From NCBI RefSeq assembly GCF_028473745.1, contig NZ_CP101137.1, positions 7,261,501-7,325,500 of the forward strand: DNA of 64,000 nt, written 5' to 3'. Position 1 is the stretch's first letter, and each line of letters begins with the position of its first letter. Made by a program: the position numbers and the translations under genes. Source of the DNA: Streptomyces sp. M92 (GTDB taxonomy: Bacteria > Actinomycetota > Actinomycetes > Streptomycetales > Streptomycetaceae). The notes under the pieces were generated by a model. It was not told the origin of the DNA. It worked only from the letters and a program-made list of their open reading frames with translations, and ran no database searches. Shown piece after piece: positions 54,274 through 62,285 of this stretch.

Positions 54274-55617
54274 ATGGCCCTCAGGATCACCGTGATCGGC
54301 ACCGGTTATCTCGGCGCCACCCATGCGGCGGCCATGGCCGAGCTCGGTTTCGAGGTGCTGGGCCTGGACGTGGTGCCGGAGAAGATCGAGATGCTCCAGC
54401 GGGGCGCGGTCCCGATGTACGAACCGGGGCTGGAGGAGCTGCTGGGCAAGCACGTCGCCGGGATCGAGGGGTCCAGCGGGCGGCTGCGCTTCACCACCGA
54501 CTTCGCCGAGGTCGCCGCCTTCGGCGACGTGCACTTCCTGTGCGTGAACACGCCGCAGAAGCACGGCGAGTACGCCTGTGACATGTCGTACGTCGAATCC
54601 GCGCTGGCGTCGCTGGCCGAGCACCTGACGGGGCCCGCGCTGGTCGTCGGCAAGTCCACCGTGCCCGTGGGCTCCGCCGACCGGCTGGCCGCCTACCTCG
54701 CCGCGCACGCCCCGGCCGGGGACGAGGCCGAGCTGGCCTGGAACCCGGAGTTCCTGCGCGAGGGCTTCGCCGTGAAGGACACGCTGCACCCGGACCGGAT
54801 CGTGGCCGGTGTGCGCAGCGAGCGGGCGGAGCGGCTGCTGCGCGAGGTGTACGCGACGCCGGTCGCGGAGGGTTCGCCCTTCGTCGTCACCGACTTCCCG
54901 ACCGCCGAGTTGGTGAAGACCTCCGCGAACTCCTTCCTCGCCACCAAGATCTCCTTCATCAACGCCATGGCCGAGGTGTGCGAGGCCGCGGACGGCGACG
55001 TCGCCAAGCTGGCGGAGGCCATCGGGTACGACGACCGGATCGGGAAGAAGTTCCTGCGGGCCGGGATCGGCTTCGGCGGCGGCTGTCTGCCCAAGGACAT
55101 CCGGGCGTTCATGGCGCGCGCCGGTGAGCTGGGCGCCGACCAGGCACTGACCTTCCTGCGCGAGATCGACTCGATCAACATGCGCCAGCGCGGCCAGATG
55201 GTGGAGCTGACCCGGCAGGCGCTGGGCGGCGGCCCGTTCCTGGGCAAGCGGGTCGCGGTGCTCGGCGCCACCTTCAAGCCCGACTCGGACGACGTCCGGG
55301 ACTCCCCCGCGCTGAACGTGGCCGGGCAGGTCCACCTCCAGGGCGCGCAGGTGACGGTGTACGACCCGAAGGGCATGGACAACGCCCGGCGGCTGTTCCC
55401 GACGCTCGGGTACGCCGACTCCGCGCTGGAGGCGGTGCGGGGCGCCGACGTCGTCCTGCACCTCACCGAGTGGCGGGAGTTCCGCGAGCTGGACCCCCAG
55501 GCGCTGGGCGAGGCCGTGGCGGCCCGGGTGCTCCTGGACGGGCGCAACGCCCTGGACCCGGTGGCCTGGCGCAAGGCCGGGTGGACGTACCGGGCGATGG
55601 GCCGTCCGACGGCCTGA
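54274..55617 (+). CDS. UDP-glucose/GDP-mannose dehydrogenase family protein
   Basis: 447 residues. Rossmann start ITVIGTGYLGATHAAAMAELG, the central helix region with KTSANSFLATKISFINAMAEV, the catalytic Cys271 in GFGGGCLPKD, and the C-terminal domain (VAVLGATFKPDSDDVRDSPAL). It oxidises a nucleotide sugar twice with NAD to the uronic acid; UDP-glucose to UDP-glucuronate is the commonest reaction. ATG at 54274. It would supply acidic sugars for the envelope polymers suggested by the LCP locus. A strong hairpin follows. Confidence 0.93.
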   Translation: MALRITVIGTGYLGATHAAAMAELGFEVLGLDVVPEKIEMLQRGAVPMYEPGLEELLGKHVAGIEGSSGRLRFTTDFAEVAAFGDVHFLCVNTPQKHGEYACDMSYVESALASLAEHLTGPALVVGKSTVPVGSADRLAAYLAAHAPAGDEAELAWNPEFLREGFAVKDTLHPDRIVAGVRSERAERLLREVYATPVAEGSPFVVTDFPTAELVKTSANSFLATKISFINAMAEVCEAADGDVAKLAEAIGYDDRIGKKFLRAGIGFGGGCLPKDIRAFMARAGELGADQALTFLREIDSINMRQRGQMVELTRQALGGGPFLGKRVAVLGATFKPDSDDVRDSPALNVAGQVHLQGAQVTVYDPKGMDNARRLFPTLGYADSALEAVRGADVVLHLTEWREFRELDPQALGEAVAARVLLDGRNALDPVAWRKAGWTYRAMGRPTA

Positions 55618-55634
55618 CCATCACGCGGCGCGAA

Positions 55635-55683
55635 GGACGACGCCGGTTCGGCCGAGGCTCAGTCGGCCGAACCGGCGTCGTCC
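55635..55683. terminator. Bidirectional terminator after UDP-sugar dehydrogenase
   Basis: A 21-bp perfect stem (55635-55655 with 55663-55683) with a 7-nt loop lies between the dehydrogenase stop at 55617 and the convergent CGNR gene stop at 55733. Confidence 0.88.
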
Positions 55684-55732
55684 GCATTCTGCCCCAGGCA
55701 CCGGCCTCGCGGCCGGTGAATCGCTGCGTTCC

Positions 55733-56239
55733 TCACGTCCCCCTGGCCCGGTACCGGCGCATCTTGGCGCGTGCCCCGCACACCTGCATCGAGCACCAGC
55801 GGCCGCGGCCGGCCGGGCTGCGGTCGTAGTACGCCCAGTGGCAGTCGGCCGCCTCGCACGCCTTGAGCCTGGTCCAGGTGCCCGCGACCAGTGCCTCGGC
55901 GACGGCGGCGGCGACGCGGGCGGTCAGGGAGCCGTCCCGGGCCGCGGCGAGGGCGGCGGTACCGTCGGCCGGGTCGACGGTCACCACCAGCGGGGCGGCG
56001 GCCAGCAGGTCGCCGAGCGGGGTCACCGTGCGGTGCGGCGGGTGGCCGGCGTGGGCGAGCAGGACCGCGCGCAGGGACTCGCGCAGCTCCCGCGCCCCGG
56101 GCACGTCGTCCTCCGTGAGACCGAGACCCGCCCGGCCCTGCGGTGTGTCCAGCGAGTCGGCGCCGGTCTCGAGGTCGATCGTGTTCACCAGCTTCTCGAC
56201 CAGATCCAAGCCCCCCGGTGCGGGCGATCTGTCACTCAT
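55733..56239 (-). CDS. CGNR zinc-finger (ABATE domain) putative regulator
   Basis: 168 residues. The N-terminal helical ABATE domain (LVEKLVNTIDLETGADSLDT, ARELRESLRAVLLAHAG) precedes a treble-clef zinc finger: LKACEAADCHWAYYDRS, then RWCSMQVCGARAKMRRYRAR. The family's namesake CGNR reads CGAR here, while all four Cys are intact. These proteins are presumed transcription regulators of stress genes. It is divergent from two VOC genes, with GTTACC/GGTAAC motifs between them. ATG at 56239. Confidence 0.88.
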   Translation of the reverse strand: MSDRSPAPGGLDLVEKLVNTIDLETGADSLDTPQGRAGLGLTEDDVPGARELRESLRAVLLAHAGHPPHRTVTPLGDLLAAAPLVVTVDPADGTAALAAARDGSLTARVAAAVAEALVAGTWTRLKACEAADCHWAYYDRSPAGRGRWCSMQVCGARAKMRRYRARGT

Positions 56240-56248
56240 GCTTGCGAC

Positions 56249-56310
56249 GTTACCGCCAATGGGCGAGCATGGAGTAACCGTTACCGGTTAACCGGACCTT
56301 ACGGGTAACC
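56249..56310. promoter_or_regulatory. GTTACC/GGTAAC-type operator cluster
   Basis: The 110-bp divergent promoter holds GTTACC (56249), a block GTAACCGTTACCGGTTAACC (56274-56293, with palindromic GGTTAACC) and GGGTAACC (56303-56310). Repeated half-sites in both orientations suggest a regulator binding site controlling the CGNR gene, the VOC genes, or both. Confidence 0.5.
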
Positions 56311-56349
56311 ACGCGGTCGACGCGGACCGCGGACTTCAAGGAGGAAGCC

Positions 56350-56721
56350 ATGGCTGTCGCCGAACTGGGCGCCGTCGTCCTGGACTGTCCCGACCCCCAC
56401 GCCCTGGCCCGCTTCTACGCCGACGTCCTCGGCGGCACCGTCGAGGACAAGAGCGACGGCCAGGACGAGTGGGTCGACCTGAACCTGCCCGGCGGACGGA
56501 CGCTGGCCTTCCAGGGCGCCCCCGAGTACGTACCGCCCAAGTGGCCCGCCGCCGACGGGGCGCAGCAGTTCCACCTCGACCTCGACGTGAAGGACCTGGA
56601 CGCGGCGGAGAAGGCCGTGCTGGAGCTGGGCGCGAGGCCGCTGGACGCGGAGGACCGCTCCCGCTCCTTCCGGGTTTACGCGGATCCGGCCGGGCACCCG
56701 TTCTGCCTCTGCGCCTGCTGA
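56350..56721 (+). CDS. VOC superfamily (glyoxalase-like) protein 1
   Basis: 123 residues from ATG 56350 with GGAGGAAG upstream. A single glyoxalase-like unit: GAVVLDCPDPHALARFYADVLGG at the start, FHLDLDVKDLDAAEKAVLELGA in the middle and YADPAGHPFCLC at the end. Members bind antibiotics or catalyse metal-dependent reactions; this subfamily is uncharacterised. A homologous gene follows 34 bp later, probably in the same operon. Confidence 0.88.
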   Translation: MAVAELGAVVLDCPDPHALARFYADVLGGTVEDKSDGQDEWVDLNLPGGRTLAFQGAPEYVPPKWPAADGAQQFHLDLDVKDLDAAEKAVLELGARPLDAEDRSRSFRVYADPAGHPFCLCAC

Positions 56722-56755
56722 ACACAACCCCTGTCGTCCACTTCGGGAGGGCCTC

Positions 56756-57148
56756 ATGGCACCCGCGGCACATTTCCGTTCCGTCGTCGTCGACTGCACC
56801 GAGCCGACCGAGCTGGCCCGTTTCTACGCACAGGTCGGGGGCGGCACACCCGATGAGCGGGACCCCGACTGGGTTGTGCTCGAGGTGCCGGGCGGGCCGC
56901 GGCTGTCCTTCCAGCGGGTGGCGGAGCTCACCCCTCCGGAGTGGCCGCGTTCCGACCGCAACGCCCAGCAGCTCCACCTGGACTTCGACGGCGGGGCGAC
57001 CTGGGAGGAGATGGACGCGGCGCACGAGAAGGTGCTCGCGCTCGGTGCCCGGCCCCTCGACCTGGAGGACCGGGAGAAGAAGGGCTTCATGGTGTACGCC
57101 GATCCGGCGGGGCATCCGTTCTGCCTGTGCCGGATCGAGCACGCCTGA
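56756..57148 (+). CDS. VOC superfamily (glyoxalase-like) protein 2
   Basis: 130 residues from ATG 56756. Same layout as its neighbour: FRSVVVDCTEPTELARFYAQVGGG, LHLDFDGGATWEEMDAAHEKVLALGA, YADPAGHPFCLCRIEHA. The two are an old tandem duplication, clearly diverged. The pair together could form a heterodimeric two-domain VOC enzyme, since VOC folds are built from paired modules; this is inference. It converges on the degenerate dipeptidase gene with a 13-bp gap. Confidence 0.88.
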   Translation: MAPAAHFRSVVVDCTEPTELARFYAQVGGGTPDERDPDWVVLEVPGGPRLSFQRVAELTPPEWPRSDRNAQQLHLDFDGGATWEEMDAAHEKVLALGARPLDLEDREKKGFMVYADPAGHPFCLCRIEHA

Positions 57149-57161
57149 GCCCGAGGGCGCC

Positions 57162-58328
57162 TCAGCCGTCGAGGTCGGTGATCGTCGCCGTCGACGGCTC
57201 CCGGCGCGACTGGGCCGCGCGGGCGGTGAAGGCCGCACCGCGCAGTACGCGCTGGACGTTGCCCCAGGTCAGCAAGGCCACGTCCGCCTCGTCCCAGCCA
57301 CGGCGCAGCAGCTCGGCGATGAGCCGCGGGTAGCAGGAGGCGTCGCCCAGCTCCAGCGGGTGCGCGGTTCCGGAGTCGTAGGTGCCGGACAGGCCGACGC
57401 TCTGCGGGCCGGCCACCGAGCGGACGTGGTCGAGGTGGTCGGCGACGTCCCGGACGGTCGGGCCGGTCTGCTCCGCGGTCAGCGGCACCATGCACAGGCC
57501 CCCGGCCGCGCCCAGCTCCACCAGCAGGTCGTCGGGGAGGTTGGCGGGGTGGGGGCGCAGGGCACGGGCGGCGGAGCGGGTGCACAGCGCGGGCGCCTTG
57601 GAGACGGCGAAGGTGCGGCGGACGGTCTCGGGCGAGGCGCCGGAGAGGTCGGCGATCACCCCGAGCCGGTTCATCTCGCGCACGACCTCCTCGCCGAACC
57701 GGGTCAGCCCCGCCTCGCTCGCCCAACTCGCGCCGGTGAGGGTGAGCACGCGCACGCCGAGCGCGTGCAGGGAGCGCAGGATGCCGAGGCAGTCGCCGAC
57801 GGCGGCGGCGCCCGCGGGGCCCGGCAGCACGGCGACCCGGCCGCAGTTGCGGGCGTCGATGGCCTGCCCGGCGTCGTGGGCGAGGCGCAGGCCCTCCGGG
57901 TGGGCGCGCACGACCGTCTTGATCAGGTCCAGCTGCTCCAGGGTCGCGCCGACGGCCCGGTCCCCGTCGACGGCGTCGGGCAGGTGCAGCGACCAGAACA
58001 GCGCGCCCACGTGCCCCTCGCGCAGCCGCGGCACGTCGGTGTCGACGGCGGTCTCGCCGAGCTCCAGGTCGTACCAGGGCAGGTGCTTGAGCGCCCGGGG
58101 CAGGCCGCTGTAGCCGTCGGCGACCGGGTGGGCGGCCAGCACGGCGTGCGCCCGGGTCAGCGGCTCGTCGTCCGGGTCGGACACGGGCGCGTAGGGCTCC
58201 GGGGGAACGACCTCGGCGGCGGACGACACGGGCAGGTCGTCGAGCCCGGCGGCCTCGGTGCTGGTGTGCAGGTCGTCCTGGAGGTCTGCCATGGCGGGCT
58301 CCGTACGGTCGTCGTGCGTTACGGTCAC
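57162..58328 (-). CDS. M19 dipeptidase-like protein lacking all metal ligands
   Basis: 388 residues (ATG 58328; a second ATG 36 bp in is possible). Collinear with the neighbouring intact dipeptidase, but every zinc-ligand position is changed: DGHNDLP becomes DGYSGLP (Tyr73, Gly75), GAEGG becomes PGPAG, DLSH becomes DLSG (Gly230), FSHSSS becomes CTRSAA (Arg251) and GGDYDG becomes SGTYDS (Thr316). The surrounding fold-defining sequence and the frame are intact, so it is a maintained pseudoenzyme, perhaps regulatory or a binding protein, rather than a decaying gene. It lies 107 bp downstream of the active copy. Confidence 0.88.
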   Translation of the reverse strand: MTVTHDDRTEPAMADLQDDLHTSTEAAGLDDLPVSSAAEVVPPEPYAPVSDPDDEPLTRAHAVLAAHPVADGYSGLPRALKHLPWYDLELGETAVDTDVPRLREGHVGALFWSLHLPDAVDGDRAVGATLEQLDLIKTVVRAHPEGLRLAHDAGQAIDARNCGRVAVLPGPAGAAAVGDCLGILRSLHALGVRVLTLTGASWASEAGLTRFGEEVVREMNRLGVIADLSGASPETVRRTFAVSKAPALCTRSAARALRPHPANLPDDLLVELGAAGGLCMVPLTAEQTGPTVRDVADHLDHVRSVAGPQSVGLSGTYDSGTAHPLELGDASCYPRLIAELLRRGWDEADVALLTWGNVQRVLRGAAFTARAAQSRREPSTATITDLDG

Positions 58329-58401
58329 CGTCGCACGGCGCGGTAAGGGCTTCCTGGTGGGTGGGGCGTTCGGGGGTACGGGCGCCCCACCCGGCCGGGA
58401 A

Positions 58402-58431
58402 GCGGGGCGGCGGCCCGCCCCGCCGCCCCGC
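58402..58431 (-). terminator. GC-rich hairpin after the intact dipeptidase
   Basis: GCGGGGCGGCGG (58402-58413) pairs perfectly with CCGCCGCCCCGC (58420-58431), loop CCCGCC, three bases beyond the dipeptidase stop. It would partly separate this gene from the pseudoenzyme gene downstream. Confidence 0.65.
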
Positions 58432-58434
58432 GGC

Positions 58435-59613
58435 TCAGCCGTCCAGTTCCTCCAGGGACGCGTTGGACGGCCCCCGCGTCGCCCGGAGCCCGCGGGCCAC
58501 GTCCTCCGCGTCGCCCAGCACCCGCACCGCGTTCTTCCAGGTCAGCTTGGCCAGGTCGGCCCGGGACCAGCCGCGGTCGAGGAGTTCGGCGACGAGTTTC
58601 GGGTAGCCCGAGACGTCGTCGAGGCCGTCCGGGGTGAAGGGCGTGCCGTCGTAGTCGCCGCCGATGCCTAGGTGGTCGACGCCGGCGACCTCGCGCATGT
58701 GGTCGAGGTGGTCGGCGACCGTGGACACGGTGGCGACGGGGCGCGGGACGCGCTCCTCGAAGGCGGCGTGCACCTTCATCGCCTCGGCACTGGAGTCGAG
58801 GTGGTGGAAGCCGTGCGCGCGCATGTTGTCGTCGGCCTCGGCCGTCCAGTCCACGGCGGCCTGGAGCACGAACTTCGGCACGAACGTCACCATCGCCACG
58901 CCGCCGTTGGCGGGCAGCCGCTCCAGCACGTCGTCCGGGATGTTGCGCGGGTGGTCGCAGACGGCCCGGGAGGAGGAGTGGGAGAAGATCACCGGCGCGG
59001 TGGAGGTGTCCAGCGCGTCGCGCATCGTCGTCGCCGCCACGTGCGAGAGGTCGACGAGCATGCCCTCGCGGTTCATCTCCCGCACGACCTCGCGGCCGAA
59101 GGCCGACAGGCCGCCGACGCCGGGCTCGTCGGTCGCCGAGTCCGCCCACGCCACGTTGTCGTTGTGGGTGAGCGTCATGTAGCGCACGCCGAGCGCGTAC
59201 AGGGCGCGCAGGGTGGCCAGCGAGTTGTCGATGGAGTGGCCGCCCTCGGCGCCCATGAGGGAGGCGATACGTCCCTCGGTGCGCGCGGCCTCCATGTCGG
59301 CGGCGGTCAGCGCGGCCCGCAGCTCGCCCGGGTGGCGGTCGATGAGCCGCCGTACGCAGTCGATCTGCTCCAGCGTCGCCGTCACCGCGCCGGGCAGGTC
59401 CGAGCGGACGTACACCGACCAGTACTGCGCGCCGACGCCGCCGGAGCGCAGCCGGGCCAGGTCGGTGTGCAGGTGGGCGGACTGGTCGGCGGCGATGTCG
59501 CGGGCGTCGAGGTCGTAGCGGACCTGCTCGCGCAGCGCCCACGGCAGGTCGTTGTGGCCGTCGACGACGGGGAACTCGCGCAGCAGCTCCCGGGCCTGGT
59601 CCAGGGACGTCAT
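58435..59613 (-). CDS. Membrane-dipeptidase family (M19) dipeptidase
   Basis: 392 residues from ATG 59613 with GGAAG upstream; a GTG at 59622 overlapping the purE stop (GTGA) is the alternative. All binuclear zinc ligands are present: VDGHNDLPWAL (His20, Asp22), GAEGGHS (bridging Glu), DLSHVAATTM and FSHSSSRAV (two His) and GIGGDYDG (catalytic Asp). Hydrolyses dipeptides, typically with broad specificity including D-residues at the C-terminus. No signal peptide, so cytoplasmic. It is directly downstream of purE. Confidence 0.94.
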   Translation of the reverse strand: MTSLDQARELLREFPVVDGHNDLPWALREQVRYDLDARDIAADQSAHLHTDLARLRSGGVGAQYWSVYVRSDLPGAVTATLEQIDCVRRLIDRHPGELRAALTAADMEAARTEGRIASLMGAEGGHSIDNSLATLRALYALGVRYMTLTHNDNVAWADSATDEPGVGGLSAFGREVVREMNREGMLVDLSHVAATTMRDALDTSTAPVIFSHSSSRAVCDHPRNIPDDVLERLPANGGVAMVTFVPKFVLQAAVDWTAEADDNMRAHGFHHLDSSAEAMKVHAAFEERVPRPVATVSTVADHLDHMREVAGVDHLGIGGDYDGTPFTPDGLDDVSGYPKLVAELLDRGWSRADLAKLTWKNAVRVLGDAEDVARGLRATRGPSNASLEELDG

Positions 59614-59618
59614 CCGGT

Positions 59619-60161
59619 TCACTTCCCGAAGCCGAAGCCGGCCGCCGAGCCCGCGACCTTGTTGCGCAGCCGCTTGCCCTTCTCGGTGGCCTGGTCGTTG
59701 AGCTCCTGCTGGAACTCGCGCATCCGGGCCAGCAGCTCCTCGTCGTGCGCGGCGAGGATGCGGGCGGCCAGCAACCCGGCGTTGCGGGCGCCGCCGACCG
59801 AGACGGTCGCGACCGGCACGCCGGCCGGCATCTGCACGATGGACAGGAGGCTGTCCATGCCGTCCAGGTACTTCAGCGGCACCGGCACGCCGATGACCGG
59901 CAGCGGGGTGACGGAGGCGAGCATGCCGGGCAGGTGGGCGGCACCGCCCGCGCCCGCGATGACCGCCTTCAGTCCGCGTCCGGCCGCCTGCTCGCCGTAC
60001 GCGATCATCTCGTGCGGCATGCGGTGCGCGGAGACGACGTCGACCTCGTAGGGGATCTCGAACTCGTCGAGGGCCTTGGCGGCGGCCTCCATGACGGGCC
60101 AGTCGGAGTCCGACCCCATGACGATGCCCACGACCGGGCTGACCGGGCTGGCCTGGCTCAT
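59619..60161 (-). CDS. purE: N5-carboxyaminoimidazole ribonucleotide mutase
   Basis: 180 residues. Class I PurE motifs: GIVMGSDSDWPVMEAAAK, VVSAHRMPHEM, VIAGAGGAAHLPGMLAS and LLSIVQMPAGVPVATVSVGGARNAGLLA. It moves the carboxylate of N5-CAIR to C4 to give CAIR in purine synthesis. Its ATG overlaps the purK stop (ATGA), coupling the two steps. The C-terminal ~20 residues (RLRNKVAGSAAGFGFGK) are a short actinobacterial extension. Confidence 0.96.
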   Translation of the reverse strand: MSQASPVSPVVGIVMGSDSDWPVMEAAAKALDEFEIPYEVDVVSAHRMPHEMIAYGEQAAGRGLKAVIAGAGGAAHLPGMLASVTPLPVIGVPVPLKYLDGMDSLLSIVQMPAGVPVATVSVGGARNAGLLAARILAAHDEELLARMREFQQELNDQATEKGKRLRNKVAGSAAGFGFGK

Positions 60162-61315
60162 TCGGTGATCGTCCCTCTCAGGTAGCCGGCAGCGTGACGG
60201 GCGCGCTCCAGCACGTCGTCGAGGTCGTCGCCGTAGGTGTTGACGTGGCCGACCTTGCGGCCGGGCTTCACGTCCTTGCCGTACATGTGGATCTTGAGCT
60301 GCGGGTCGCGGGCCATGCAGTGCAGGTACGCGGAGTACATGTCGGGGAAGTCGCCGCCGAGGACGTTGACCATCACCGTCCACCTGGCGCGCGGGCGGGG
60401 GTCGCCGAGCGGGAGGTCGAGGACGGCGCGGACGTGGTTGGCGAACTGCGAGGTGATCGCGCCGTCCATCGACCAGTGGCCGGAGTTGTGCGGGCGCATC
60501 GCCAGTTCGTTGACGAGGATGCGGCCGTCGCGGGTCTGGAACAGCTCGACGGCCAGGTGACCGACGACGTCCAGTTCCTTGGCGATGCTGAGCGCCATCT
60601 CCTCGGCCTGGAGGGCCAAGCCCTCCTCCAGGCCGGGGGCGGGGGCGATCACCGTGTCGCACACGCCCTTGACCTGCTGGGACTCGACGACGGGGTAGGC
60701 CACCGCCTGGCCGTGCGGGGAGCGGACCACGTTGGCGGCGAGCTCGCGGACGAAGTCCACCTTCTCCTCCGCCAGCACGGGCACCCCGGCGCGGAAGGGC
60801 TCGGCTGCCTCCTCCACGGAGTCCACGACCCACACCCCCTTGCCGTCGTACCCGCCGCGGACCGTCTTGAGGACGACGGGGAAACCGTCGCCCTCGGCGG
60901 CGCCCTCCGCCGCGAAGGCGGCCACGTCGGCCGGATCGCGCACGATCCGGTGGCGCGGGCAGGGCACGCCGATCTCGACGAGCTTCGCGCGCATCACGCC
61001 CTTGTCCTGGGCGTGCACGAGCGCCTCGGGGCCGGGGCGCACGGGGATGCCGTCCGCCTCCAGGGCCTTGAGGTGCTCGGTCGGCACGTGCTCGTGATCG
61101 AAGGTGATCACGTCACAGCCGCGCGCGAACTCGCGCAACGTGTCCAGATCGCGATAGTCGCCGACGACGACTTCGTTCACGACCTGCGCCGCGGAATCCT
61201 GGGGAGTGTCGCTGAGGAGCTTGAACCTGATGCCGAGCGGGATGCCCGCCTCGTGTGTCATACGAGCGAGCTGGCCACCGCCGACCATGCCGACTACGGG
61301 GAACGTCACACCCAT
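60158..61315 (-). CDS. purK: 5-(carboxyamino)imidazole ribonucleotide synthase
   Basis: 385 residues from ATG 61315. ATP-grasp enzyme that carboxylates AIR with bicarbonate and ATP: GMVGGGQLARMTHEAGIPLG at the N-terminus, VLKTVRGGYDGKGVW for ATP binding, GHLAVELFQTRDGRILVNELAMRPHNSGHWSMDGAITSQF in the ADP/Mg region. No clear ribosome site precedes the ATG. It is divergent from gtrA with 160 bp between starts. The purK-purE-gtrA order is conserved in mycobacteria. Confidence 0.96.
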   Translation of the reverse strand: MGVTFPVVGMVGGGQLARMTHEAGIPLGIRFKLLSDTPQDSAAQVVNEVVVGDYRDLDTLREFARGCDVITFDHEHVPTEHLKALEADGIPVRPGPEALVHAQDKGVMRAKLVEIGVPCPRHRIVRDPADVAAFAAEGAAEGDGFPVVLKTVRGGYDGKGVWVVDSVEEAAEPFRAGVPVLAEEKVDFVRELAANVVRSPHGQAVAYPVVESQQVKGVCDTVIAPAPGLEEGLALQAEEMALSIAKELDVVGHLAVELFQTRDGRILVNELAMRPHNSGHWSMDGAITSQFANHVRAVLDLPLGDPRPRARWTVMVNVLGGDFPDMYSAYLHCMARDPQLKIHMYGKDVKPGRKVGHVNTYGDDLDDVLERARHAAGYLRGTITE

Positions 61316-61475
61316 AGCGTATCGGCCGCGGGGGGCCCACATGTTTACCGGCCGTTTCCCGGCCCTTCCCGCGGCCCCGGGCCCTCGTCCCGGGTCCGTC
61401 CGCAGGAAGATCGCGCGTCCGGGTGGTTAGCATGAACGGATTGACGCCAACCGACGGACGGGGGCCTGCACGACC

Positions 61476-62048
61476 ATGGGACATGGTTCCTCGGGTGCTC
61501 ATACGGCTCCCCCGGCTGCCCCCGGCCCCCGCGGCGCGCTGCGGGACCGGATCGACCGACTGGTCCGCGAGGTCGTGAAGTTCGGCGCGGTGGGCGGCGC
61601 GGGTGTGCTGGTCAACCTGCTGGTCTTCAACCTGGTGCGGCACGTGACCGACCTCGCGGTGGTGCGGGCAAGCATCATCGCGACGATCGTCGCGATCGTC
61701 TTCAACTACCTGGGCTTCCGCTACTTCACCTACCGGGACCGCGACAAGAGCGGCCGTACCCGCGAGATGTCGCTGTTCCTGCTGTTCAGCGCGGTCGGGC
61801 TGGTGATCGAGAACGGCGTCCTCTACACGGCGACGTACGGCTTCGGCTGGGACAGCCCGCTGCAGAGCAACATCTTCAAGTTCCTCGGCATCGGCATCGG
61901 CACGCTGTTCCGCTTCTGGTCGTACCGCAGCTGGGTCTTCCGCACCCTGCCGGCCCGGGAGCCGGTGACGCGGGCGGAGACCTTCCTGGAGCACGAGCAC
62001 CCGACGGCGGTGCGCGCCGCGGACGGCACCCCGGCGGCCCACCGCTGA
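61476..62048 (+). CDS. GtrA family membrane protein
   Basis: 190 residues. Four membrane helices between about 30 and 145: KFGAVGGAGVLVNLLVFNLV, ASIIATIVAIVFNYLGFRYFTYRD, SLFLLFSAVGLVIENGVLY and FKFLGIGIGTLFRFWSYRSWVF. GtrA proteins are thought to flip or hold lipid-linked sugars for wall or teichoic-acid glycosylation. It is divergent from purK, as in M. tuberculosis. The ATG at 61476 is 6 bp after a weak purine-rich stretch. Confidence 0.92.
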   Translation: MGHGSSGAHTAPPAAPGPRGALRDRIDRLVREVVKFGAVGGAGVLVNLLVFNLVRHVTDLAVVRASIIATIVAIVFNYLGFRYFTYRDRDKSGRTREMSLFLLFSAVGLVIENGVLYTATYGFGWDSPLQSNIFKFLGIGIGTLFRFWSYRSWVFRTLPAREPVTRAETFLEHEHPTAVRAADGTPAAHR

Positions 62049-62076
62049 GGGCCGCGTGACCGCTGAGGGCGGCCAG

Positions 62077-62285
62077 GGCCTGTCCGGCGGATCAGGCAGG
62101 TCACAGGAAGCCGACGGCGCCTGATCAGTGCAGGTGAGCGGGGATGGGGGCCCCTCCCGCGCGAGCGAAGCCGAGCGTGGGAGTCGGCAACCGACGACAA
62201 CGCCGCTGGGGGCACCGCGCACCCTTCAGGCAGTGGGGAAGGGCGTGCCAGGCTCACGTCTGCGGCATGATCCGCCGGACAGGCC
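62077..62285. repeat. 209-bp element bounded by 18-bp perfect inverted repeats (MITE-like)
   Basis: GGCCTGTCCGGCGGATCA at 62077-62094 is the exact reverse complement of 62268-62285. The enclosed DNA has no gene and contains a piece resembling the CGAAGCCGAGCGTGGGAG repeats seen near 31.4 kb. The right end supplies part of the stop codon of the sensor kinase gene. No target-site duplication is obvious. It fills the 236-bp gap between the convergent gtrA and kinase genes. Confidence 0.5.

Noticed and set aside
57162..58328. Pseudogene call for the degenerate dipeptidase
   Set aside because: The frame is intact over the whole family length, codon use is normal, and substitutions are concentrated at metal-ligand positions, which fits a maintained pseudoenzyme better than decay.
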